A DNA stretch of 5,569 nucleotides from Geminicoccaceae bacterium (GTDB lineage Bacteria; Pseudomonadota; Alphaproteobacteria; Geminicoccales; Geminicoccaceae): assembly GCA_020446285.1 (NCBI GenBank), contig JAGREZ010000117.1:466-6034 (forward strand). Reading direction: 5' to 3'. Below, in pieces: positions 1 to 5,569 of the stretch (position 1 is its first letter; each line of letters starts with the position of its first letter). Below the pieces are notes generated by a model. That model saw only the letters and a list, made by a program, of their open reading frames with translations, ran no database searches and had not been told where the DNA came from. Both the position numbers and the translations under genes were made by a program.

Positions 1-6
1 GAACAT

Positions 7-14
7 GCTACAAG
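7..14 (+). promoter_or_regulatory. Candidate -10 element of the tRNA-Gly promoter
   Basis: The octamer GCTACAAG matches seven of eight positions of the GCTANAWC -10 consensus known for the housekeeping sigma factor of Caulobacter. Read the classical way it is TACAAG preceded by TGC, an extended -10. It ends 11 bases before the first base of the tRNA, which would put the transcription start about five bases upstream of the mature 5' end, as is usual for stable RNA genes. The matching -35 element would lie beyond the left edge, so the promoter cannot be confirmed here. Confidence 0.4.
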
Positions 15-25
15 GACGGGCACGG

Positions 26-100
26 GCGGGCGTAGTTCAGAGGTAGAACGTCAGCTTCCCAAGCTGAATGTCGTGGGTTCGATTCCCATCGCCCGCTCCA
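26..100 (+). tRNA. tRNA-Gly, anticodon CCC, with encoded CCA
   Basis: The sequence folds into a full cloverleaf. The seven-pair acceptor stem is GCGGGCG (26-32) with CGCCCGC (90-96). The D stem is GTTC/GAAC around a loop containing GG. The anticodon stem is TCAGC/GCTGA (51-55 and 63-67) around the loop TTCCCAA, giving anticodon CCC at 58-60. A five-base variable loop follows, then a T arm GTGGG/CCCAT with one G-U pair and the canonical loop TTCGATT. The discriminator base is T at 97, followed by CCA at 98-100. Discriminator U, C at anticodon positions 35 and 36, and G1-C72/C2-G71 are known glycine identity elements. It reads GGG codons. No clear Rho-independent terminator follows it, and the next gene begins 37 bases downstream. 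Confidence 0.97.
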
Positions 101-113
101 GGCCCTGTGATGC

Positions 114-139
114 CGGATCCGTGCGGACATATGTCGGAT
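114..139 (+). repeat. Nested palindromes over the hydrolase gene start
   Basis: Between the tRNA and the hydrolase gene lie two perfect palindromes, CGGATCCG (114-121) and GACATATGTC (126-135). In addition, ATCCG at 117-121 is the inverse complement of CGGAT at 135-139, so a larger hairpin could form that includes the first two bases of the ATG at 138. The arrangement could be an operator for a dimeric regulator or an RNA structure limiting translation initiation. No T-run follows, so it is not a standard terminator. The sequence symmetry is seen directly; any function is inference. Confidence 0.3.
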
Positions 140-1514
140 GAACCAGGAAATCCTCGTTCATCGCGATGTCGGCGGTGATCGGCCGGCGATGGCGTTCGTT
201 CACGGTTTTACCGGACGTGTCGAGGAAACGTGGGGCTGCTTCGCGGAACTCATCGCCCGGGTCGACGATCTTCGTGATTGGAATATCCTGTCTGTCGGCT
301 ACGAAACGAGCCTTCGTCCGGGCGTACCCTTCTGGTCCCGCAACCCGGACCTCACCGCCCTTTCCGCACAGCTTGGCGGCAGGCTTGCCGGGGGAATCCT
401 CGCGCACTATCCGCGCATCGCCCTGTTCGGCCACAGCATGGGCGGTCTCATCATCCAGCGCGCCCTTCTCGACCGGCCCGTACTTGCCGGGCGCATGTCC
501 CATCTGGCCCTGTTCGGCACGCCGAGCGATGGTCTGGCGAAGGCCGGCCCGTTCGGATTCTGGACGCGCCAGGCGCGGGACATGGGCGACAGCAGCAGCT
601 TCATCCGCAAACTCCGTGCCGACCGCGACAGACTCTTCGCCGACCCGCCCTTCGCATTTCGCGCCATCGCCGGCGCCAGCGACGATTTCGTTCCGGCTGC
701 GAGTTCGCTCAAACCCTTCGCCGAACGCTTCCGGCTGCATGTCTCGGGAAATCATCTCGATATCGTGCGGCCAACCGACGACCATCACGATTCCCTCGTG
801 TTCGTGAAGAACTTCCTTCTCGGCATCCATGAAGACCGTCCCTTCGGCACCGCTGCCGACTGGCTTTGCACCCGCGAGCGCTTCGAGCGGATCATCGAGC
901 GCGATCTGCCGCATGCCGACCGTCTCGGCGGCGAACGACTGGTCGAGCTCGCTCTTGCGCTCGAGGAGATGCGCGGGCTGGACGAGGCACGCGCTCTCCT
1001 CGAGCGGATCACCCCCGATTGCGCCGAACAGTTTGCGGTGCTCGGCGGGCGGTGCAAGCGCGCCTGGCTTCTGGGCGGTAGAACCGCCGACCATGCGGCC
1101 GCGGAACGTCACTATGGCCGGGCGCTGCAGATCGCGCGCAACGATACGGATCACGCGCGCATTCACTATGCGGCGATCAATCTCGCCTTCTTGCGCGCGA
1201 TCCGCCGTCAGGAGGTCGATTCGAAGGTCGCGGAGCTGGCGCGGCTCGCCGAGTCTCACGCCAGGCTCGATGGACGCACCGATGGCTGGCGGCAGGCGAC
1301 GATGGGCGAGGCCCGGCTCTATCTCGGCGAACGTCAGGGTGCCATCGGTGCCTTTGCCGATGCGCTCACCTTCTTCAAACCGGGCGATGTCCGGTCCGTC
1401 GCCTCGATGGTACAGCAGGCGCACCATGTGATCGCGTGCCTCGGCGGTCGCGACCGGGAGGAACTCGCCGACGAGCTCGATCGGGTGGTCGAACGGCACG
1501 GGCATACATGCTGA
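138..1514 (+). CDS. Alpha/beta hydrolase fused to a TPR-like, TRAFs-binding (DUF4071/TPR-S)-like domain
   Basis: A 458-residue protein with two parts and no signal peptide or membrane segment, so probably cytosolic. Residues 1-230 form a serine alpha/beta hydrolase: oxyanion-side HG at 22-23, nucleophile elbow GHSMGG with Ser100, a GASDDFVP stretch giving Asp182 as the likely acid, and GNH with His206. The pattern, including WSRNPDL before the elbow, recalls SesB/PGAP1/DUF676 esterases and lipases. Residues about 265-435 are helical and TPR-like. The order GGRCKRAWL, AERHYGRAL, HYAAINLAFL, DGWRQATMGEARLYLG and GAFADAL parallels the TRAFs-binding domain of MAP3K5-type kinases (GRIYKD, WY-KGFE, GINLATLL, W-V-T--EA). 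The substrate is unknown; an acyl ester or lipid is plausible. The ATG at 138 is the only good start after the in-frame stop at 108; its ribosome binding site is weak. It stands alone between a tRNA and the GMC gene. The hydrolase fold is sure, the C-terminal family assignment fairly so, and a defence or stress role is inference. Confidence 0.87.
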   Translation: MNQEILVHRDVGGDRPAMAFVHGFTGRVEETWGCFAELIARVDDLRDWNILSVGYETSLRPGVPFWSRNPDLTALSAQLGGRLAGGILAHYPRIALFGHSMGGLIIQRALLDRPVLAGRMSHLALFGTPSDGLAKAGPFGFWTRQARDMGDSSSFIRKLRADRDRLFADPPFAFRAIAGASDDFVPAASSLKPFAERFRLHVSGNHLDIVRPTDDHHDSLVFVKNFLLGIHEDRPFGTAADWLCTRERFERIIERDLPHADRLGGERLVELALALEEMRGLDEARALLERITPDCAEQFAVLGGRCKRAWLLGGRTADHAAAERHYGRALQIARNDTDHARIHYAAINLAFLRAIRRQEVDSKVAELARLAESHARLDGRTDGWRQATMGEARLYLGERQGAIGAFADALTFFKPGDVRSVASMVQQAHHVIACLGGRDREELADELDRVVERHGHTC

Positions 1515-1519
1515 GCGCG

Positions 1520-1540
1520 AAGCCGTCCGGCTTGCTTCCT
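1520..1540 (+). terminator. Weak hairpin after the hydrolase gene
   Basis: AAGCC (1520-1524) and GGCTT (1529-1533) form a five-pair stem with a GTCC loop, starting six bases after the hydrolase stop codon. The tail that follows, GCTTCCTTTC, is pyrimidine-rich but lacks a true T-run. Termination may therefore be inefficient, leaving some read-through into the GMC gene possible. Confidence 0.25.
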
Positions 1541-1580
1541 TTCGCCCATGGTGCGAGACATCGTGCGGGGAGAAACGATC

Positions 1581-1584
1581 GGAG
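1581..1584 (+). promoter_or_regulatory. Ribosome binding site deciding the GMC start
   Basis: GGAG lies eight bases before a GTG at 1593, ideal spacing for initiation there. The in-frame ATG further upstream at 1548 is preceded by pyrimidine-rich sequence without a Shine-Dalgarno match and would add 15 residues before the [12 protein letters not shown] strand. In this family the protein normally begins only a few residues before that strand, so GTG 1593 is preferred. Confidence 0.55.
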
Positions 1585-1592
1585 TGGTCAGG

Positions 1593-3197
1593 GTGGCGAA
1601 TGGATTCGATTATATCGTGGTGGGCGCCGGCTCGGCCGGGTGCGCCGTGGCGGCCCGGCTTTCGGAGGATGCGCATAGTCGCGTATTGCTGCTGGAGGCA
1701 GGGCCGGCCGATCGCAATCCCTGGATCCACGTTCCCATCGGCTATTACCGCACGATGTTCAATCCGCGCACGTCGCGCAACTTTGTCACCGAGCCGGAGC
1801 CGGAACTCGGCGGGCGACAGATCGACTGGCCGCGCGGGCGGGTGCTCGGCGGCTCCTCGTCCATCAACGGGCTCGCCTATGTGCGCGGTCAGGCCGAGGA
1901 CTACGATCACTGGCGGCAGCTCGGCAATGAGGGCTGGTCCTATGCCGATGTGCTGCCCTTCTTTCGCAAGCTCGAGACCTATGAGGGTGGTGAGGACGGA
2001 ATACGCGGGCGCGGCGGGCCGCTTCGGGTGGGCGAGCCCGAACATGACATGCCGATCATGGACGCCTTCATCGACGCGGCGAACCAGGCCGGCATACCGA
2101 CCAATCCCGACTATAACGGCCGCGTGCAGGACGGAGTGGCGAAATTCCAGCTGTCGATGACCGGAGGTCGCCGCCGCAGCGCGGCCGTGGCTTATCTCAA
2201 GGAAGCGCGCAAGCGGCCCAATCTGGTGATCGTCACGGGCGCGCTCAGCGAACGCATTCTGATCGAGAACGGCCGTGCCGCCGGCATTCGCTATCGCGCC
2301 AACGGCATCGAGCATGAGGTCCGCGCGAAACACGAGATCGTGCTCTCGGCGGGGGCGATCCAGTCGCCGCAACTGCTCATGCTGAGCGGCATCGGCCCGG
2401 CGGACCATCTAAGGGATGTCGGTATCGAGCCGGTTCTCGATCTCGCAGGTGTGGGCCAGAATCTGCAGGATCATTTTCAGGCGCGTGCGGTCTATCGCTC
2501 GCCGGTGCCAGCAACCCTCAACGATGTCGGTAATTCTGTCGTCAATCGCGTGAAGGCCGGTCTCGAATGGTTCTTCACCCGCCGCGGTCCGCTCACCGTG
2601 GGTGCGGGTTTCGTCGTTCTCTTCTGGAAGACGCGGGAGGAGCTGGCGACGCCCGATGTGCAGTTCCATGTCATTCCGTTCAGCGCCGACCGTCCCGGTC
2701 AGCCGCTGCATGATTTCTCGGGCTATGTCGTCTCGGTCTGCCAGCTTCGCCCGGAAAGCCGCGGCGAACTGACATTGCGCTCCGCCGATCCGGCCGAGGC
2801 GCCGAAGATCGTCGCCAACTATCTTTCCACCGCGACCGACAGGCAGACCATGGTCGACGGCATGAAGCTCATTCGCCGGGTCATGGGCCAGCCGGCGATG
2901 GACCCCTGGCGCGAGGCCGAAATATTGCCGGGCGAGGCATGCACGAGCGATGCCGGCCTGCTCGATCATGTCCGCAAGACAGGCGGCACCATCTTCCATC
3001 CGACATCGACGTGCCGCATGGGTCCGGACGGGGATGCTTCCGCTGTCGTCGATGCGCGACTTCGCGTTCGCGGGATCGAGGGGCTTCGGGTGGCGGATGC
3101 CTCGATCATGCCTTCGGTGATCTCCGGCAATACCAACGTTCCGGCGATCATGATCGGCGAAAAGGCGGCGGCGATGATCCGCGAAGATGCGCGTTGA
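1593..3197 (+). CDS. GMC-family FAD-dependent alcohol dehydrogenase (choline dehydrogenase-like)
   Basis: From the GTG start this is a 534-residue flavoenzyme of the glucose-methanol-choline oxidoreductase family, which oxidises alcohols to aldehydes using bound FAD. The N-terminal Rossmann strand [12 protein letters not shown] carries the dinucleotide motif GAGSAG at 11-16, with Glu35 placed to bind the adenosine ribose. The first family signature is seen around 82-99 ([18 protein letters not shown]) and the second around 252-268 ([17 protein letters not shown]). Near the C-terminus are HPTSTCRMG with the likely catalytic His469 and SGNTNVPA with Asn515, the usual catalytic His/Asn pair. Length is typical and nothing is truncated; there is no signal peptide, so it is probably cytosolic. 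Automatic annotation would likely say choline dehydrogenase, but the substrate cannot be read from sequence and no betB or betI partner is nearby. An ATG at 1548 is an alternative start. The 3' end overlaps queA by 11 bases, suggesting coupled translation. Confidence 0.94.
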   Translation: MANGFDYIVVGAGSAGCAVAARLSEDAHSRVLLLEAGPADRNPWIHVPIGYYRTMFNPRTSRNFVTEPEPELGGRQIDWPRGRVLGGSSSINGLAYVRGQAEDYDHWRQLGNEGWSYADVLPFFRKLETYEGGEDGIRGRGGPLRVGEPEHDMPIMDAFIDAANQAGIPTNPDYNGRVQDGVAKFQLSMTGGRRRSAAVAYLKEARKRPNLVIVTGALSERILIENGRAAGIRYRANGIEHEVRAKHEIVLSAGAIQSPQLLMLSGIGPADHLRDVGIEPVLDLAGVGQNLQDHFQARAVYRSPVPATLNDVGNSVVNRVKAGLEWFFTRRGPLTVGAGFVVLFWKTREELATPDVQFHVIPFSADRPGQPLHDFSGYVVSVCQLRPESRGELTLRSADPAEAPKIVANYLSTATDRQTMVDGMKLIRRVMGQPAMDPWREAEILPGEACTSDAGLLDHVRKTGGTIFHPTSTCRMGPDGDASAVVDARLRVRGIEGLRVADASIMPSVISGNTNVPAIMIGEKAAAMIREDAR

Positions 3198-4215
3198 TCT
3201 CTTCGACTACGACCTGCCCGCCCGTCTGATCGCCCAGGAACCGGCCGAACCGCGCGAGGCGGCGCGGCTGCTGCATGTTGGCGACGGATTGCGCGACCTG
3301 CATGTGAGCGATCTGCCGGCTCTGTTCGAGCCCGGCGAGATTCTCGTCCTCAACGACACCCGCGTCCTGCCGACACGTTTTTTCGCGAGGCGCGGCGAGG
3401 CCGGTGTCGAGATCACGCTGGTCGAGCCCGACGGAGACGGATGCTGGTGGGCATTCGCCCGGCCTGGAAAAAAGCTGCGCCATGGTGATCGCGTAACCCT
3501 CTCGGACGAGCTCACCGCACAAGTGCTCGAAAAGAGTGCCGACGGGCGGGTCAGACTTGCCATGTCCCTTGCCGGCGAGGCGCTCACGGAGGCGATCCGG
3601 GCTGGCGGCCACATGCCGCTGCCGCCCTATATCAGGCGGGACAGGGGCGGTGCCGCGCGTGATTTCTCGAGCTATCAGACAGTTTTCGCGCGCCGTGACG
3701 GTGCGGTCGCAGCACCAACCGCATCGCTGCACCTGACGGAGGACATTCTCCGGGCGCTGAAGGCGAGGGAGGTGGCAACGGTGTTCGTCACCCTGCATGT
3801 CGGCATGGGCACTTTCCTGCCGGTCAAGGTCGAGGATACGCGCGATCATGTCATGCACGGCGAATGGTTCGGGATCGACGAGGCGGCGGCCGGGATCATC
3901 AACCGCGCACGCGACGAGGGCAGGCGGGTGACAGCCGCCGGAACGACGGCCCTGCGCGCGCTGGAAAGCGCCTGTGTCGATGGCAGGATCCGGGCCTGCA
4001 GCGGTCGGACCGAACTGTTCATCACGCCGGGGCACGAGATCCGCAGTGCCGATCGCCTGCTCACCAACTTTCATCTGCCCAGATCGACCCTTCTGATGCT
4101 GGTCTCCGCCTTTGCCGGAACGGACCGGATGAAGGCGGCCTATGCGCATGCGATTGGTGCAGGATACCGTTTCTTCTCCTATGGAGACGCATCACTGCTG
4201 GAACGGATGCGATGA
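3187..4215 (+). CDS. queA: S-adenosylmethionine:tRNA ribosyltransferase-isomerase QueA
   Basis: A cytosolic 342-residue enzyme that transfers and isomerises the ribosyl moiety of S-adenosylmethionine onto preQ1 at tRNA position 34, forming epoxyqueuosine, the penultimate step of queuosine synthesis. Length and motifs are those of the family: [14 protein letters not shown] at 6-19, [13 protein letters not shown] at 52-64, GHMPLPPYI at 141-149, [14 protein letters not shown] at 171-184, TLHVGMGTF at 202-210, HVMHGEW at 221-227 (E. coli has MHSE here), [11 protein letters not shown] at 251-261, TELFITPG at 275-282, [21 protein letters not shown] at 291-311 and YRFFSYGD at 327-334. The ATG at 3187 sits inside the end of the GMC gene, in another frame, and begins the protein exactly at the family's usual N-terminus. 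It lacks a strong Shine-Dalgarno sequence, so initiation probably relies on ribosomes finishing the upstream gene. Its stop overlaps the tgt start. The reductase for the final step (queG or queH) is not in this window. Confidence 0.98.
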   Translation: MRVDLFDYDLPARLIAQEPAEPREAARLLHVGDGLRDLHVSDLPALFEPGEILVLNDTRVLPTRFFARRGEAGVEITLVEPDGDGCWWAFARPGKKLRHGDRVTLSDELTAQVLEKSADGRVRLAMSLAGEALTEAIRAGGHMPLPPYIRRDRGGAARDFSSYQTVFARRDGAVAAPTASLHLTEDILRALKAREVATVFVTLHVGMGTFLPVKVEDTRDHVMHGEWFGIDEAAAGIINRARDEGRRVTAAGTTALRALESACVDGRIRACSGRTELFITPGHEIRSADRLLTNFHLPRSTLLMLVSAFAGTDRMKAAYAHAIGAGYRFFSYGDASLLERMR

Positions 4216-5342
4216 CATTTTCCTTTCAACGTCTTGCAAGCGACGGCATGGCGCGGCGCGGCCGTGTATCGACGGCTCACGGTACCATCGAGACGCCGGC
4301 CTTCATGCCCGTCGGCACGGCTGCGACGGTCAAGGCCATGACCAACGACATGGTCGTTTCGACAGGTGCCGAGATCATTCTCGGCAATACCTATCATCTC
4401 ATGCTGCGTCCCGGCGCCGAGCGCATCGGCAAGCTTGGCGGCCTGCATCGCTTCATGCGCTGGGAGAAGCCGATCCTCACCGACTCCGGCGGCTTTCAGG
4501 TGATGTCGCTGGCAGCGAGGCGCAAGCTCGACGAAGAGGGCGTGACCTTCCAGAGTCATATCGACGGCAGTCGCCACCAATTGACGCCGGAGCGCTCCAT
4601 CGGGATCCAGCACCTGCTCGATGCCGACATCACCATGCAGCTCGACGAGTGTATCAGGTTGCCGGCGAGCGAGGCCGAGATGCGCCGGGCGATGGAATTG
4701 TCCCTGCGCTGGGCCGAACGTTCGAAGCGGGCTTTCGTCCGACGCGACGGCTACGGCCTCTTCGGCATCGTGCAGGGGGGGACCGACCCGGTCTTGCGCG
4801 GGGAATCGGCGCGCGGCCTCTGCGGGATCGGCTTCGACGGCTATGCGCTCGGCGGTCTTGCCGTGGGTGAGCCGCAGGCGGAGATGTTCGAGACCATCGA
4901 GGCGACCGTTCCGCATCTTCCCGAGGAGCGGCCGCGCTATCTCATGGGGGTCGGCAGGCCGTCGGATCTCGTGGGTGCCGTCATGCGCGGGATCGACATG
5001 TTCGACTGCGTGATGCCGACCCGCTCGGGGCGTACCGGGCAGGCATTCACACCGCGGGGAACGGTCAATCTCCGCAATGCCCGCCATGCCGACGATCCAA
5101 GACCGCTGGACGAGACCAGCGACTGCCCGGCGGCGCGGGACTATTCGCGGGCCTATCTGCATCATCTGCTCAAATGCGACGAGATCCTCGCTGCCATGCT
5201 GCTGACCTGGAACAACCTTGCCTTCTACCAGACGCTCATGCGCGGGATGCGTGCCGCCATCGAGGACCGGCGGTTGGCGAGCTGGGCCGAAGCCTTCCAT
5301 CGCCGCGAGGCGCTCGGCGATATCGACGCCGTAACGGGTTAA
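4212..5342 (+). CDS. tgt: tRNA-guanine transglycosylase Tgt with a degenerate zinc site
   Basis: A 376-residue TIM-barrel enzyme that exchanges guanine-34 of tRNAs with GUN anticodons (Asp, Asn, His, Tyr) for preQ1. Landmarks: TPAFMPVGT at 28-36, GNTYHL at 58-63, [11 protein letters not shown] with Asp91 (E. coli Asp89), LDECIRLPA at 144-152, GIVQGG at 185-190, GGLAVGE at 214-220 for base recognition, and [15 protein letters not shown] with the nucleophile Asp265 (E. coli Asp264). The family's zinc site is CxCxxC plus a later His (E. coli 302, 304, 307, 333). Here the aligned residues are Ser303, Cys305, Ala308 and Asn334, so three of four ligands are gone although the flanking [14 protein letters not shown] and NLAFYQ motifs are intact and length is normal. 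Either this lineage has a zinc-free fold or it uses other ligands. The ATG at 4212 overlaps the queA stop in ATGA; a longer in-frame extension upstream, running through queA, is spurious. A weak GGA lies about nine bases upstream. Confidence 0.98.
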   Translation: MTFSFQRLASDGMARRGRVSTAHGTIETPAFMPVGTAATVKAMTNDMVVSTGAEIILGNTYHLMLRPGAERIGKLGGLHRFMRWEKPILTDSGGFQVMSLAARRKLDEEGVTFQSHIDGSRHQLTPERSIGIQHLLDADITMQLDECIRLPASEAEMRRAMELSLRWAERSKRAFVRRDGYGLFGIVQGGTDPVLRGESARGLCGIGFDGYALGGLAVGEPQAEMFETIEATVPHLPEERPRYLMGVGRPSDLVGAVMRGIDMFDCVMPTRSGRTGQAFTPRGTVNLRNARHADDPRPLDETSDCPAARDYSRAYLHHLLKCDEILAAMLLTWNNLAFYQTLMRGMRAAIEDRRLASWAEAFHRREALGDIDAVTG

Positions 5343-5344
5343 GA

Positions 5345-5367
5345 ACAGGCGGATTTCTGTATTTTTT
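5345..5367 (+). terminator. Weak Rho-independent terminator candidate after tgt
   Basis: ACAGG (5345-5349) pairs with TCTGT (5356-5360), including one G-U pair, around a six-base loop. After one A comes a run of six T at 5362-5367. The hairpin begins three bases after the tgt stop codon and the T-run is the longest in the window, which favours a terminator. The stem is short and only partly GC, so the call is tentative. Confidence 0.4.
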
Positions 5368-5425
5368 CGCGTGACGTCGGGGTTTACCTTGCGCTCCGAG
5401 TTGGCTACCGATGAATCGGGAAGAA

Positions 5426-5440
5426 TTCGAATGGCTCGAA
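5426..5440 (+). repeat. Short inverted repeat touching the ribosome binding site
   Basis: TTCGA (5426-5430) and TCGAA (5436-5440) are inverse complements separated by ATGGC. The second arm shares its last two bases with the AAGGAG Shine-Dalgarno sequence of the downstream gene. A five-pair stem is weak and could be chance. Confidence 0.25.
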
Positions 5441-5444
5441 GGAG
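5439..5444 (+). promoter_or_regulatory. Strong ribosome binding site for the last gene
   Basis: AAGGAG lies nine bases before the ATG at 5454 and is the best Shine-Dalgarno match in the window. Together with the signal peptide that follows, it fixes the start and supports a real, well-translated gene despite the truncation. Further upstream, TTTACC (5383-5388) and TACCGA (5406-5411) are 17 bases apart and could be a poor -35/-10 pair, but the match is too weak to list as a promoter. Confidence 0.75.
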
Positions 5445-5453
5445 ACGCAGAAA

Positions 5454-5569
5454 ATGAGCATGATCCGGACATTCGCGGGTGCCGCCCTTGCCGTTGCCCT
5501 CGGTGGCGTGGCGGTTGCCCAGGCCCAGGACATGACCTTCTGGCGCATTGGTACGGGATCCGCCGGCGG
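5454..5569 (+). CDS. 5' end of a secreted protein, probable TAXI-family TRAP transporter solute-binding subunit (partial)
   Basis: Only the first 38 codons are present; the gene continues past the window edge. Residues 1-24 are a signal peptide: a start with Arg5, a hydrophobic alanine/valine/leucine core and an AQA cleavage motif ending at 24, so the product should be periplasmic. The mature N-terminus begins QDMTFWRIGTGSAG. A hydrophobic strand followed by IGTG and small residues is how TAXI-family TRAP solute-binding proteins usually start; these capture small organic acids, reportedly including glutamate-like or C4/C5 compounds, and pass them to a fused DctQM-type permease. With so little sequence the family call is moderate; another periplasmic binding protein is possible. 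It has its own strong Shine-Dalgarno sequence and follows a terminator candidate, so it is probably a separate transcription unit from tgt. A second in-frame ATG lies at 5460. Confidence 0.72.
   Translation, partial: MSMIRTFAGAALAVALGGVAVAQAQDMTFWRIGTGSAG

Larger units (their letters stand above)
1593..5342 (+). other. Probable operon: GMC dehydrogenase - queA - tgt
   Basis: Three genes on one strand overlap head to tail: 11 bases between the GMC gene and queA, and 4 bases (ATGA) between queA and tgt. There is no room for internal terminators, and both downstream genes have weak Shine-Dalgarno sequences, which fits translational coupling. A weak hairpin precedes the set and another follows it. 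I see no clear promoter in the 78 bases before the GMC gene, so transcription may start there or read through from the hydrolase gene. Two members act in consecutive queuosine steps; the first has no known link to them. Confidence 0.65.

Noticed and set aside
51..2408. A 785-codon open frame on the - strand spanning the tRNA, the hydrolase gene and half of the GMC gene.
   Set aside because: It is antisense to two genes with clear family motifs. Its own translation shows no recognisable domain and is full of low-complexity Arg/Ala/Gly stretches typical of GC-rich shadow frames. Its C-terminal end, ERAMGIEPTTFSLGS, is the reverse-strand reading of the tRNA-Gly, a familiar annotation artefact.
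1593..3197. Calling the GMC gene betA (choline dehydrogenase).
   Set aside because: General GMC motifs are clear, but nothing visible fixes the substrate, and no betaine aldehyde dehydrogenase or betI lies beside it.
3148..4149. A 333-codon open frame on the - strand.
   Set aside because: It lies almost entirely antisense to queA, which has unambiguous motifs over its whole length. No domain is recognisable in it.
3864..4211. An in-frame 116-codon upstream extension of tgt.
   Set aside because: The extension reads queA in another frame, shows no family similarity, and Tgt proteins normally begin close to the ATG at 4212.
4775..4781. A run of seven G inside tgt, considered as a frameshift or phase-variation site.
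   Set aside because: It encodes the Gln-Gly-Gly of the conserved GIVQGG motif, the frame is intact on both sides, and seven G is unremarkable in GC-rich DNA.
4179..5300. A 373-codon open frame on the - strand.
   Set aside because: It mirrors tgt across nearly its whole length. Long antisense frames are expected in GC-rich genes with strong third-position bias.
1..5569. CRISPR array, insertion sequence, prophage or attachment-site repeat.
   Set aside because: No spaced direct repeats, transposase or integrase motifs, or terminal inverted repeats were found, and the tRNA 3' end is not repeated in the window.

Overview
The window is GC-rich chromosomal DNA with strong G/C preference at third codon positions, and every credible gene lies on the + strand. 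Several signs point to an alphaproteobacterium, possibly Hyphomicrobiales/Rhizobiales-like. Upstream of the tRNA there is a GCTANAWC-like -10 element of the Caulobacter type. queA and tgt are adjacent with a 4-base overlap. The Tgt carries 'DEC-IRLPA' and '[14 protein letters not shown]' motifs that, from memory, I associate with alphaproteobacterial Tgt. A probable TAXI-type TRAP transporter gene begins at the right edge. The taxonomic call is inference, and no species is claimed.

Layout from left to right. (1) A complete tRNA-Gly(CCC) with encoded CCA sits at the left edge, with a plausible -10 element just upstream. (2) After only 37 bases comes a 458-residue two-part protein. Its N-terminal half is a serine alpha/beta hydrolase of the SesB/PGAP1/DUF676 style with an intact Ser-Asp-His triad. 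Its C-terminal half is a helical TPR-like region that resembles the TRAFs-binding/DUF4071 (TPR-S) sensor domain of the MAP3K5/ASK kinases. This effector-plus-sensor layout is the most interesting thing in the window and could belong to a stress or immunity system. (3) Three tightly packed genes follow: an FAD-dependent GMC-family alcohol dehydrogenase, queA (overlapping it by 11 bases) and tgt (overlapping queA by 4 bases). (4) A gap of about 110 bases with a weak terminator candidate is followed by a strong ribosome binding site and the first 38 codons of a secreted protein that looks like a TAXI-family TRAP solute-binding subunit, cut off by the window edge.

How the genes work together. Tgt exchanges guanine-34 for preQ1 in GUN-anticodon tRNAs, and QueA then adds the epoxycyclopentanediol ring from S-adenosylmethionine, so the two catalyse consecutive steps of queuosine synthesis. 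The GMC enzyme has no known role in that pathway; it appears to share the transcript and is translationally coupled to queA. The Tgt has lost three of the four residues that bind structural zinc in the E. coli and Zymomonas enzymes (Cys, Cys and His replaced by Ser, Ala and Asn), while its catalytic residues are intact. The hydrolase and the TRAP gene appear to be separate transcription units.
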